From assembly GCF_019112545.1 (NCBI RefSeq), contig NW_025064882.1, forward strand, positions 1,006,928-1,070,927: a DNA stretch of 64,000 nucleotides, in the 5' to 3' direction. This DNA is from Guyanagaster necrorhizus. Lineage: Eukaryota; Basidiomycota; Agaricomycetes; Agaricales; Physalacriaceae. Under the pieces are notes generated by a model that saw only the letters and a program-made list of their open reading frames with translations, searched no databases and was not told the origin of the DNA. Positions 22,497-33,956 of this stretch are shown one piece after another. Numbering within the stretch: position 1 is the stretch's first letter; the number at the start of each line of letters is the position of its first letter. The translations under genes were made by a program, and so were the position numbers.

Positions 22497-23025
22497 GAAG
22501 ACTGTTTGTTTGTAAGAGTGAGTTGTTAGAGGTTACCTATAATCCTTATTCTACTCCCAGAGGTAGAAATGCAGATATATAGATTGTTGTAGCATTTATG
22601 AGTACGGTGTTGCTTTAGTCAAAAACTCTGCCAATTTTATACATCCTGACGCCGAATGCCTGTGCTCTCGTTGAAAGCTCCAGGCAACGATCAGTTGATT
22701 CAGAAACTCGACATCGACATCGTAGGTCCGGTACGGCTGGTCTTTGAATCAGTGAGCGTCTCATCTACGTTTTTGTACCGTTTTATCTTACTAGATCACA
22801 AGGCGCTTCTGACCTACGAGGCACGACTACTTTCATGTCGGATTTCCCAGACAGCCCCAGTTGTCGCTTTGATCAATGAGGGTTTTCTGTTGTTAGTCTC
22901 CCCTTGAGATTCTTTGTGGGGTTCAAAGAGTAATCAAAAGAGTCTATGTACTGGATACACACGAGTAGATACATACATATTAGGTCGAGCTGTAACGTAG
23001 CGAATAGCGATTTACTTAGCATAAA
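22497..23025. other. Convergent intergenic region
   Basis: About 530 bp between the SQT1-like and Rho GEF stop codons; AT-rich 3' UTR-like sequence with no supported gene. Confidence 0.55.
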
Positions 23026-26000
23026 TCACATATCCCACTCATCCCACATTCCAGGTGCGCCGTTGGTAACTGGAGGATGGTTCACTCCGAGCTCTTTCGT
23101 TTCCACTAACTCCACTATACGCTCGCTAACACCGTCTTTGTCGTCTTTGGCGCCTCGCATCCCGACCAGGATCGTATCATTTGAGCTTGTGGCAGGTCCG
23201 GAATACAAGCAGCGAATACTGTCGCTCTCTATAACCTGCACAAGACGGCCAGTGATAATATTCCTGACTTCGATGAACCCCGATGAAAAGAGAAGAAAAT
23301 GGACACCGCGATGGGCGAACGACGTCGCCTGCGTTTCCCACCTGAGGTATTTACAGGCACGGCTGGGCTGGCCGTGCTTTGTAATATAACATCCAACACC
23401 TTGAAAAGCGAGTTAAGACAAAGAGAACTCGATTGGAATGTTGGAATGAACACCGACTATTATAGACAACCAGAAGCTCGTTTGAATCACATCGAACAAG
23501 CCCTAATGGTTTAGCACCCTCTAGTCGAGATTTCAGTGTCGCCATAGCGGCATTGTTTGTCGCGTCACTGAGATTAGGGACGACTGTCACCGCAGATCGT
23601 GCCAAGCTAGTCATAAAATCAACAAGGCTACTAAAAGAGACTAGCTGTGACGCACTTGGTTGGATCCAAGATGACTATCCCAGCATCAGTGCATACCCCA
23701 ATCGTTTTGACAAGGGCTGTAATGTCGTACGCGTCTTTGGGAACATACCCAGCCTGGGAATCGCCCAAGATTAGTTAGCAAACTTTATGCGAACGCAAGC
23801 AGAACACGAACATCACCAAAAGGACGAAAGGATATTCCGGTTGTTGAGGAGTTGCGCCTCGGAGACATAGGCGTCTCTGATACGTCCACAGCCTCAAGTA
23901 CGTGAAGGCTGAGCGACACTTGTAAAAGCCTCTTTGAAGCATATATGACTAGCTGTATGTGAGTCGTTTTATCAATAAGACGCTTAACCGCTTACTCAAG
24001 ACCCTTGTACCGATGTGCACTTGCCGAAAGAAAAGAACGTTCGCGTCGTGGCCAGCTATTTTTTCCAGTGAAGCTTCTAGGGTTTTTTGCTGAGCTTGAC
24101 CAACTGCCACCCGCGCAACGAGGTCAAGGGAATACGACGTCAGGACCGAATCATGATGTACGAGAAATCTGTTGAAGATCTTTTTTTCAAACGTCTGGAC
24201 GGCAGCTATAGATGTTGGATTAGAATGATCCAGAACCTTTCGAAACTCTGAGACGGTAAGTGTTAAGGTGCGAACAAGAAGATGCTACTGACCATCCTTC
24301 CCACGTAATGAGACATATATGCCTGACGCGCAGCCAACGGCAAGAAAGTTACGTCCTCCACTAACTAAACATCTGAGTGAGTTCCAAACATACGATAACA
24401 ATTTGTAGCAACCAACCAAATGGTACCGCACTGGTAACTTTGCCAGTCAGGCGCCCACCCGAGCTGTACTTCGGTCCCATGACACGGAAAAAAGAGTCGG
24501 AGAGCGTTTGAACGTCAAAGTACTGGTATATTTTGTAAGTGGGGACAATACGTAAAGATATGACAGAGCATACCATGTTTCCGTCCTGTCGGGCTTTGTT
24601 GACCCCGATGGCATCAACAAGATAGTTAAACCACTTTTTGCGTATTGAATCGCTCAAAACGTAGAGGGTATATCGGCGGTTTGCCCTACTCGAGGCGTGG
24701 TATATGGTGAAAGGATAAATGGGAACGTTGTGGTATCGCAAACCCAAAACACCACCTTCCTTATCGTATTCTTTGCGATATTCAGGTGGGTCGGAGAAGG
24801 TTCCTAAACGCAGGAAGGATAGAGGAAGCGGCTATCTCAGTTTCAGTGGTTAGCTGAAATGCTGCAAGGAGATAACGTACGCGGGAAATGAGAAATCGTT
24901 TGACGACGGCATTTGGCCTGGTCTCTTCGCGAGTCAAAAGAACTGCGTATCCCTTGTGATGAGAAATCATCCAAGGAGAAATGAGAGCTTACAGTAATTA
25001 TCCAGTAGAGCGACAACAAGGTCAGTCCAAGATCCGGACGTTGATGAACGTGATCTTCGCGCTACAGGCCCGGAGTACACTAGTGTCCGGCTGTCGTCAT
25101 ACAGATCCATGTCCTACATGACATATTAGGCGTAGGCAAGTAGTAAGGTCTAAGATTCTCACGATCGTTTCGCCCTTCTGAAACTGCAAACTTTCGCATA
25201 AAGACCAAAACTTGACCTTGCTCTCTGCAGCTTCTATTCCAGGCTGAGTGCTCTTGATAAAATCACTGAATATCCCTAGACTGATAGGTAGACTTTCCAA
25301 GTCTGGATGTTCGGAATCCTTGTCGGTCAATTTCAGTATTTGTTCTAGGAGCAAGCTCAGACGTGGTAGCCTAGTCACAGAGCGTGAGAGGAAGGTGACC
25401 AAGTCACGCTTTCGAATTCTCGGGTCGGAAGATACAGATTGGACGAAAGACTGGTAAGAAGAGTTTCGCTTGAGTTCCTTTCGATGACGAGACTCTGCTA
25501 TGGGGTAATGTTTGATGTAGATTTCGTACGCAGATCTGAAACCGGGGTTCAAAGCAGTCTCCAGTATGATGTCGGCGATACTAAGAACGAACGGATGTTG
25601 CTCGCGCTGGCGAGCAAAGAGAGCTGCCAAAAGTCGCTGATGATGGGTAAGAATCTGACTCAAGTTCCCGAAAACTTCGGCAATGAACCCGGATAGGCTG
25701 TTTTCGGCAATAATAGGTGGGTCCGCGCACCTCAACGGCGTGATGAAAACCTGGAAACAAGTCATTAGTTACGCATAACATACATAGCACAGGTGTTTCT
25801 CACATCCTGCACGGCTTCCAAGTCAGAGACATATTCACGTTCTGATTTGAATACTTCGAATAGCACAGACTGTCTCTGTACCTCTTTCTTTCCGAGAGCT
25901 TCCCGGGCTTCTGGAGGGACTAGTTTATACCATTCCTGATCAACTTCGGGTAATTCCCCGGCCTGAAACTTCCGCAGTCCTTCCTCCGACTCCAGTCTGT

Positions 26001-26619
26001 CGCAGAAGTTAAATAGTGCTCTCCTGGCGTTGAAACACGTACGACAAATTAGAAAGCTGCTGAGTCGCGTTATCAGTGTTACCATGGGACTACAACCATA
26101 TGAATCAGGAGAATATTTGTTACAGAAAAATACACGTACACCAGCAGATGCAGTTTCATAATGGTCACTATCATCCAGCTGATCATAAGACGAAGCCAAA
26201 GATAGACGCGACTCTTCTCGTCGCAGATGCGGACCACCGCCACCCAAAGCACTTCTGCTGTGTCGATGCGTGAGTACTGGAATATTTCCTGGAGAAAGGC
26301 TAGCTCTTTGAGACGATGAACGATATAACTGAGGTTCCGGGAAAGGGATAAGAGGCTCCGATGCCGCAGAAACTGTGCTTGCGCGACTCAGATTGGAAGA
26401 TTGGGAGCTGATGTTCAGCATAGAATGAGTACGTGGTTCGAAGGCACCTGGAACATGTTGCGAATCTAAGGTGTCCCATAAATTCGACACATGTTGACGG
26501 TCTGGTGCCGGCGTAAGTTCGAATGCATAGGGTGAAAAAGGTGGTTCCGGGTTCATTGGCTGCTGGGAGCCTGAAGGTATGGATACACGAGGTCGAGAAT
26601 GGTGGTGACTAGAATACAT
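23026..26619 (-). CDS. Rho guanine nucleotide exchange factor with DH, PH and CNH domains
   Basis: Reverse-strand multi-exon gene from the ATG at 26619 (MYSSHHHSRPRVSIPSG) to the stop at 23026. Residues 1-160 are Ser/Pro-rich and disordered. The DH (RhoGEF) domain starts RQSVLFEVFKSEREYVSDLE and continues through FITPLRCADPP, LLAALFARQREQHPF, FRSAYEIYIKHYP and RLPRLSLLLEQILKLT. A PH region follows (VVKRFLISR, YTIYHASS-like text). The C-terminal part is a CNH/citron domain (GGRNFLAVGCASGIYVSLRG), ending PGMWDEWDM. Yeast Rom1/Rom2 and Tus1 with this layout activate Rho1 in the cell wall integrity pathway at the plasma membrane. A DEP domain, common in the Rom2 group, was not seen. Starts face those of RNase H2A about 180 bp away. 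Confidence 0.85.
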
Positions 26620-26796
26620 GACAAATAAATGAAGGACAGCAGTAAAATCCTGAGATACAGATTCGTAAGATCGTGGCGGTTAGTGGAAGAGAGCACCGGC
26701 CCGGATGCCGAGTTCGATGTTCTTCTTTTGGCTGTATTTGGAACCAAAGCTTTAAGCAACTTCAAGCATCGCGTCAACACGTAACATCTTACCACC

Positions 26797-27959
26797 ATGT
26801 CCGAATTGATACCTTCTGCCCCAGGGCCTTCTGTTCCGCTGACTCGATCCTATACATACCATTCGCCGACGCCTACTGCAGTGGGGCCCTATATTCTGGG
26901 CGTAGATGAAGCAGGTAGAGGTCCTGTTCTGGGTCCTCTTGTGTATGGAGTAGCGTATTGTCCAGTTTCATACCAGGGCACTCTTGAAACTATGGGCTTC
27001 GCAGGTGAGGTATATGGGGCAACCGTCTCCTCCGCCAACTTATAATGTCAAATCAGACTCTAAAACACTGACACCCGAGATCAGATCCTCTTTACTTAAT
27101 ACCCTCAATTCTGATCCAGCCATTCTGGGTTGGTCTGTGAGAGTTATCAGGTTTGTATTCTTTTCCTCATGGATTGAAGTATGAAGTCTACTCTCCACCT
27201 TCTAGTCCTCAGGATATTTCTAGTGGCATGTTGAAGCAGCCTCCAGTAAATCTGAACCAGCAATCGAGAGATGCCACAATTCTTCTCATACGAGAAGTGA
27301 TTAACTCGGGAATCCAACTCGCAGAGGTTAGTTGGCTTAGTGCTGTTCTACTGCTTGATTAGCTCATTAACAGGTGTACGTCGATGCCCTGGGTAACACT
27401 AAAGACTATCAAGATTACCTTTCGAAACAATTTACCGGAATACGCTTCATAGTAGAAACGAAAGCTGATTCCAAGTTCAAGATAGTTGGTGCCGCTAGTG
27501 TTGGTGCCAAGGTCACCAGAGATGCTTGCGTTGAGACGTGGTGTTTCGAAGAGGTTAACTATGTGCCACCCGTGGCGGAAATGGGTTCCGGATATCCATC
27601 TGGTACGTGCTTCTTTCGACCCAGACAAACTAAAGCTCAATACTCAATACTCCACACATCTTGAAAGATCCTAATACCAAGGAATGGATGCGAAATTGCA
27701 TGGACCCTGTCTTTGGATTCCCGAAAGTTGTCCGGTTTTCATGGGCAACCGCGAAAACGATTTTGGAAAGGGACGCTCACAGTGTGAAATGGTATGCCTC
27801 GCCTCGTTCTTAAAATAATCGTTGATTATGTATTTGCCTTCTAGGATTGACGAAGGTCAAGAATCGCTTATTAAATCTTTTCAAAGGGCTCAAGGACTGG
27901 ACAAGGATCGTTGCACAACTGCCAAAGACCTGAGTCTCAAAAGTATTGCAACACTATGA
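26797..27959 (+). CDS. Ribonuclease H2 subunit A
   Basis: Six exons, 26797-27004, 27057-27150, 27206-27326, 27374-27602, 27668-27791 and 27845-27959, sum to 891 nt (296 residues). The catalytic motif [17 protein letters not shown] supplies the first Asp-Glu pair, DSKTL follows, and VYVDALG holds another active-site Asp. [21 protein letters not shown] and [14 protein letters not shown] text are typical of the eukaryotic A subunit. The enzyme removes ribonucleotides and RNA-DNA hybrids in the nucleus as a trimer with subunits B and C, which are not in the window. All active-site residues appear intact. Confidence 0.95.
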
Positions 27960-28041
27960 TCGATATCCGACGGCATACTATAGACATTTACGTTACGGAT
28001 ATGTATCATACTGGGACATAGCAATGACACATCTGGTTAAC

Positions 28042-30945
28042 TTACCGACGCTTTGAAGGCGGCGAGCCCTGAACTTCACCATCTGCCTTCCTCTTCGTTC
28101 CAAATCCAAACGTAACCTTCGAACGTTCGGAGGCTCCCGGAGTCCCATCCCTCGAAGACGGTTCGGCGGCGGAGCCAATCCTAGAGAAGCCTGGTTTGGG
28201 AGCAGGAGAACCCGTACTACCAATCGAAGAAAAGCCGGATCCTGAGGCTCCCCCATTTGCCAGATTCTGCACCGCAGGTGCAGGTAAGGTGATGAAACCG
28301 GATTCCGCAGCCTGGGCTTGAGCATTCTTGTTACTTTCCTTCTTCTTCTTGGTCTTCTCAGTCTTGCCTTTCGACAAAGGTTGTGTCTCGATGAAATCAG
28401 CGGCTTGCGGTACAGCACTATAATGTCGTTAGATATTATCGTAGCACTTCTTTAACGAAAAACTCACCCCCTGTTACCCACTGAGAGGACAAAGTGAGCC
28501 TGACCGGCCTTCTCTTGTCGCTGCAAAAAAGCCTTGTTCATGCTCAAAGGAGTGTCCCCGCTAGCCATCGCAGCCTTCTTCTGCTCTTCTGCAATCTTCT
28601 TCAGCCGTTTCTCTGTCTTCATTTTCCCGGAGCCCTTTCCATGGAACTTGTGAGACAGCGCTTTCCAAGCCTCCTTGGGGGTGAGACTTCGTCCGTACTC
28701 ATCATAGTACACGATATTGACATCGGGTTTGTAGTTTTTGAACGACTCCAAGTTATCGCGGGCCTCCTGTTGTTCCCGAATACGGTTCTCGTACTCTCGC
28801 TGCGCTTGGTCCCGGTTACCTCCGCGCGACTGTAATCTTTCCATCTCCCGCTGAGCGACGCGACGGCGCTGATCGGCAAGCCAGAGATCTCGCTGAAGCT
28901 GTGTTCTCTCTCGCTCCCTCGCATCCGCACTCGGAGCAGAGAGTATGCCCTGCTGCCGCAATATGTTCAAAGTGGACGCCATTCCGGAATTGAAGGTTTG
29001 CTCGGATGAAGTGCCACCGACGCCGTCGTCTGGGGTTGCATTCTCAGTTTCGGTAGTCTTCAGGACATCTTCAATAGCGTTCAGCATATCCATATCATAA
29101 TCGTCGTCGTCCTCATCCTTGACAGCCACTTCCCCGGCTTCCAACTCCTCCAAAACTTCATCTCCGGGCGCCATGGATATATCTCTTGACAAAGAACGTC
29201 GTTGGCCGCTTGCAGATGCGAGAGCAGGTATGCTTTCTTTGGGCTCCTCCTTCACGAAAACGGGATTGTTTCCAACAGAGCGTACGAACTCTGACGTATC
29301 ATCGAAAGTTAGACCCTCCGCAGAGACCCCTTCAGTATTTGTATCGTCCCGGTCTTCCATTCGATCGACAACCATGTCATCCTCCTCCTCCTTGGTTCGT
29401 TGAGCAGCAACTAAAGCACATGTCAGAAAAAGGCGTACAACACTATATTTCTGACGCACTCTTCTTCACCAACTCTTCGGGAGACAGTTTTGTGGCTTTC
29501 CGAAGCTTTGTCTTCCTTGAGCGTGCCAGTGCAGCCTGAAGCTCGTCATCATCGACAAAATTCACGTCAAGGTCACGCAGTCGGGGAACTACAGGCTTCT
29601 GATCGACATCCATCTCGCTAACATCAGCTAGTTCAGTCTCAGCCGGAATCCGCCTGGATTGCCGTTTCTTCTTCATCTGGAGGAGACTGATTGAGTCATG
29701 CCGAAGCACAAAGTAAAGTATACAACGTACTTTCGGTTTTTTGAAGCCCACATCACCTTCTTTGAGATAGTCGCCGACTTCTATATTTTCTATAGAGGGA
29801 TGAGGCGCGACTCCAATAGAAAGAAACAAGAGACCTACTGTCATAGTCTATGGACAAAAGTGATTTGTTCACTGCTGCTGCGGCCGCATATTTTTCTTCT
29901 TCTTGCGCTGCCTTCTTTGACTTCACCGCGCTTCCTAGACGAAAACCCTAGGAAATAAAATCAATCCTAGCGGAGAGACAGGTACAGCCTGCTGACCAAT
30001 TCCTGTGAGTCTTCAAGTTCTTCGTCGTACTTCGACAGAATAGAGCGTTTCATCCCCTGTTTTCCGTCAATAAATTCCTCATCGTCGTATCCTGTGTATT
30101 CGCGCTTCTTGATCTTTAGATCATTACGCTTCTTAGTGGCTTCTGCCTCCGCCATTTCAACATTCTGGAGTTCATCCTCTGCGAAATTATCAGGAAGACG
30201 AAAGGGCAACACAGTTGAGGAACATTACCTTCGTTGTCCAAAATTCGACTATCCTTCAAGGTGAGTATACGGTCCTCACCGTCTTCCATGGCATCGAGGT
30301 CATGGCTAACTTTGAGGCCAGCAAGATCACCTAGATAGCAAAGGAGTCAGTAAGGAGCTTACATGAATAACGACATACGATACTCACGTTCAGTGTACTC
30401 CTCTCGTTGATACATCTTGTCCAAGTGCTCTAATTCTTGTTGGCGCTTCTTGGCAAGTTCCCTTTCCTTCTTCTTACTCTTCTTGATCCATTTCAGAGTA
30501 TCGTCGGTATCGCCATCTGCATCACCAAGCGTCGAGCCTTTGAGGGAAGCATTGAGTTCCCGTCGATTTCTCACCCTAGGAAAGGTGCGTATATGAGCAT
30601 CGATGCATCGAACCAGTTACACAACAGAAGCGATGTTTCTATTAAGCCACCATAGATAGTAGGAACCAAATTGAACTCTGAGGAAATAAGACTCACTTGG
30701 CTATTCTATCCTGAATTTTCCTGTAAGCAAAGAAAACTCGTCAGAGTTGAAAAGTGGAAAGTGCTGTAGGATGTTTACTTTGTTTCGCGATCCTTAGCCT
30801 CGCGTTCTCGTTGTTTTGCATAATTGTCTTCCGCCTGTTTCTCCTTATCGTCGCTTGAAGCCTTGTCGTCAGTCAGAGGCTTGAGACCAAGAGATATACG
30901 GATCTTGTTGGTCTCCTCCAAGCTAATGCTTTCCTCCATAGACAT
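28042..30945 (-). CDS. snu66: U4/U6.U5 tri-snRNP protein SNU66/SART1
   Basis: Ten exons (reverse strand): 30779-30945, 30697-30720, 30388-30575, 30229-30330, 29997-30178, 29839-29947, 29731-29789, 29460-29676, 28468-29410, 28042-28417. They sum to 2367 nt (788 residues). The N-terminus MSMEESISLEETNKIRISLG is the family signature, then come WIKKSKKKERELAKKR, KREYTGYDDEEF, RSILSKYDEELE and YDEYGRSLTPKEAWKALSHK. The C-terminus is low complexity and basic (KRKADGE..PPSKRR), fitting nuclear localisation. SART1/Snu66 bridges U4/U6 and U5 particles before spliceosome activation. Exon 2 is only 24 nt. The start lies 96 bp from the divergent complex I subunit gene. Confidence 0.95.
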
Positions 30946-31041
30946 GCTGGGCGAAGAGAAGAGAGATGATGTTAACGTTGTACTTGTTTACCATGTGACG
31001 AATTCAACCGCCCATTTCCAGTTTGATCCACAGTCGCAACG

Positions 31042-31380
31042 ATGACCGCCGTCGCTGGTCCATTTCTACGAACATATCGATATCTGGCATGTCCATTTTC
31101 CTCGCCACTGTCTCTCTACATTTTCTGATTGCTCAGATAGCAACGGGAAGCCCATGAGCGACCTGTCATCTTCTACTCCCTTATAATGGGAATCGCTGGT
31201 CCTGTGATGGCGTACACCGTCCCTTCCATCCGAGAGAAATACTTTGGCTATAAGCCTGCAGAGAGAGTTCCCATAACTTATCCTTGTATGTCTTCGTCCC
31301 TATGCCATTGGCGTGTTCTCAACGCCTCTGCAGTACCCCAGCGACCCCGACGACCGGTGCCACCAGGATATGAGGACTAG
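31042..31380 (+). CDS. NADH:ubiquinone oxidoreductase 9.5-kDa subunit (NI9M type)
   Basis: Three small exons, 31042-31086, 31141-31285 and 31334-31380, sum to 237 nt (78 residues). The protein begins MTAVAGPFLRTYRYLQREAH, has one membrane segment (VIFYSLIMGIAGPVMAYTV) and ends PLPQRPRRPVPPGYED, a pattern typical of the 9.5-kDa accessory subunit of fungal mitochondrial complex I. The first intron joins in frame only with a GC donor (GCATGT) and the acceptor ATAG at 31140, which is preceded by another AG four bases upstream. If translated from the ATG at 31186 alone the conserved N-terminus would be lost. The gene is too short to be seen without splicing. Confidence 0.8.
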
Positions 31381-31535
31381 AGGGATGAATACGGCCCACG
31401 TCTGTGGTAGAAGCTCTGTGTACGGAAAGAATAAATGCGTCCAAGCAATCAATCCCAAGAGTAGCAGCTTTAGTTCCGACTTTACCCTTGAGAGTCCTTA
31501 AACCTACATCCAAAACTAATCTATCATGCCTCTAT

Positions 31536-32933
31536 CTAAATATCTGTCTCTCCAGCGCCTTTCTTCTCGCCGCCTCCCTTCCCTTTGATCATATGCCAGA
31601 GCTCGGGACCATCGCGAATGAGGGCCTAACACGCGGTCAACGTGACAACAACTGGAAGATTTGTTGGACAACTTACTATGACAACTTCCACGGCAATGAG
31701 CGCAATAATTACCAGCTCGAGCATATGCGAGGAAGACTAGACCATCGTTAGCTTAATGACGGAAGAAGCAGTTGCAGGTACCTCAGTCAGTAGCTGTCGC
31801 AATACAGATTGGAGCTCTGCCGCATACGTGATCTTGTCATTCACGGAATCTGTTCTTTGCTTGACCTCAAGCGCGTCAGTCAACGAGTTGAAATGGCCTA
31901 AGAAAGTCAGCAGCGCAAATAGTCACTGTATCTATGATTAACGCACGTTCAAGCTCAGGCTCCGTCCAGTAAAAGTCCGGTACATCACTGAAATTTTCTC
32001 GGTTTAGGTTCAGACCTTGTCTGAATTTCATGAGCTGGCCCAATTTTTTGATCAATGCCTCCCTCCCCAGCCCTGGCTTCCCAGTTTTCTCAAGAGACTG
32101 AGGAAGCAGGGACATTGATGAGAGGTACTCGTCTAGTGACACCTCCAAAGCAGAAAGTGCAGTCGAACGGGACAATGCTTGTGAAAAAGCGTAGCGACTA
32201 AGAACGCTTTCGCTTGGGAAAACCATCGACGGAAGGTCGGAGGATGTAGGAGGAGTAGAAGTTTGGCCAAGTATGATCAAGTCACCCTGTAGCCGGGTCG
32301 TCCTGCAAAAATTTAGTGAGTTATCCTGCACCAGTAGCACAAATAAACTGACTCAGTCGGATCAGTCACGAACTCCAGCTCCTCCGTTTCTGCCTCCTTC
32401 AATGGTGAAACCTCGATGCCGCGCACACGATGCAGTACTTCCGATGCGAACATGCGAGCATCCTGCTCGCCAAGCCCCCAACAGACGAAGCTACCGTTAG
32501 CAAACACAAAGACCTCGCCCTCTCTATCTTTGGGACCCCAACGAGGGAACCACCAGGATTCATGAAAAGGACGAGCATTGGGAGTGAGGTTATGATGTGC
32601 ACGAAACCTGGGCAGGAGGTAGCGCTCAGCGGTGGCCAGCGTAAAAACAGTTTGGATGTCGCTTCGAGTTGGCGTCGGATTAGCACGAATGGGGAGAGAA
32701 GCTGATGCAGAACGTCGAAGAGGCGTCGTTGCTTTGGGTTTGGGCTTTGCTCGCTCTGTCTGGTCCGAGTCGATGGAGTGCGCTGAAGACTGAGTAGTAC
32801 TGGCAAAACGACGTGTTGGTAATATCACGTTTCGCTCCGGCCTGAATGCATGCGAAAAGACGCTCCTTTTGAAACATCCAAACTGTTGCTTCGTCAGTAA
32901 CATATTGTCGACAGATGCTAATATGCCCACCAT
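31536..32933 (-). CDS. RMND1/DUF155 family mitochondrial protein
   Basis: Reverse-strand gene with several introns from the ATG at 32933 (MVGILASVDNMLLTKQQFG) to the stop at 31536. The N-terminus is basic and Ser-rich (SVFSHAFRPERNVILPTRRFAS), fitting a mitochondrial presequence; a second ATG at 32903 is possible. The DUF155 core shows EVFVFANGSFVCWGL, RLQGDLIIL, FSQALSRSTALSALE, NLNRENFSDVPDFYWTEPELE and a C-terminal membrane segment (LELVIIALIAVEVVIALI). Homologues are yeast Mrx10 and human RMND1, inner-membrane proteins that tether mitochondrial ribosomes and support mitochondrial translation. The gene follows the complex I subunit gene tail to tail. Confidence 0.85.
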
Positions 32934-33217
32934 TGTCAACGAAGAAAAGATGATGAATGCCGGAATAAAGTTGCAACGCGTTCAATTGGCAATCGACACG
33001 ATCGGCCAAGTTCATCAAATTTTATTCAATACAGCTTAATCCATCCTAATACCATGCTAAAACATCCCAAGTAGTATCTCCCCTATAGTAAAAATCGTGG
33101 TAAGGTCATAAGTTAAATAATCCTAAAATTTCAGACCGCTGTCAGAACAGGCCTGCACATCTGTACCATTCTGTTCCGACGTTTTGAAATTCGGATGTGT
33201 TGCGGCCACAGCAGCAA

Positions 33218-33956
33218 TTACCTTGACCGTGTAGTCGCATAAGTCTCAACCGTGAACCTTCCAGCTGTTAGCCACATCGAGCCATAGAAGAACCCACTCA
33301 CAGAGTATGCGAACACCCATTGAATACCAGCCATATAAAACACAGTTACTTCGAACACTATCCCGATTTCAATAGGACAACATGCAAGTAAGGCAAAGTG
33401 ACTTAAGAGTAGTGTTCAATACGACCGACTCGTTGACATACATGCTATAACGTCCCCAGGCCTGCTTCGCAGTATTCTATACGGCTATGCATTTGACGCG
33501 AATGCTATACATAAACTCTCGGCAGGGTAAGGTAGACCATCAATGCCAACGAGGATCTGCACAAGGCGACCGAGACAATACCAGCATGCTTGTCCTTCTG
33601 GTGGCTCTTCTCAAAGATAGCACCACTGGAAGCGGCCATGCCGAACACGATGAAAAGCCATGTGAGCTGAGCAGCTGCCAGCACCATGGGGCGGCGGCGG
33701 CAACATTTAAACAGCAGAACATGGTGACTTTCCAGATGAATTTGAACCTAAAGGGTATGGTCACAAACCTAGCTCATCAGAGATGCAGCGGATTTGACGT
33801 ACATGCTCAGACCGGACGCAATGTCAGTAATAGTTGAGGCTTCGGTGATTCCAACGAGGTGCACGACGGTATCTGTGTTAGCGAGTCAGACAGGGTCTGG
33901 ATGCTACAGTAAAACTGAAAAATTGCAGAGCTGTTCATCTGAGGCAAGAATGTCAT
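33218..33956 (-). CDS. Possible small multi-pass membrane protein
   Basis: Several short hydrophobic open stretches on the reverse strand can be joined by introns. They run from an ATG at 33956 (MTFLPQMNSSAIFQFY, then TVVHLVGITEASTITDIASG) through MVLAAAQLTWLFIVFGMAAS and a loop KSHQKDKHAG to FEVTVFYMAGIQWVFAYS, ending at 33218. Three or four membrane helices are predicted, similar in outline to MARVEL-type four-helix proteins. Exact splice sites, especially around 33770 and 33390-33530, are not resolved, and no family is recognised. It could also be a decayed gene. Confidence 0.4.
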
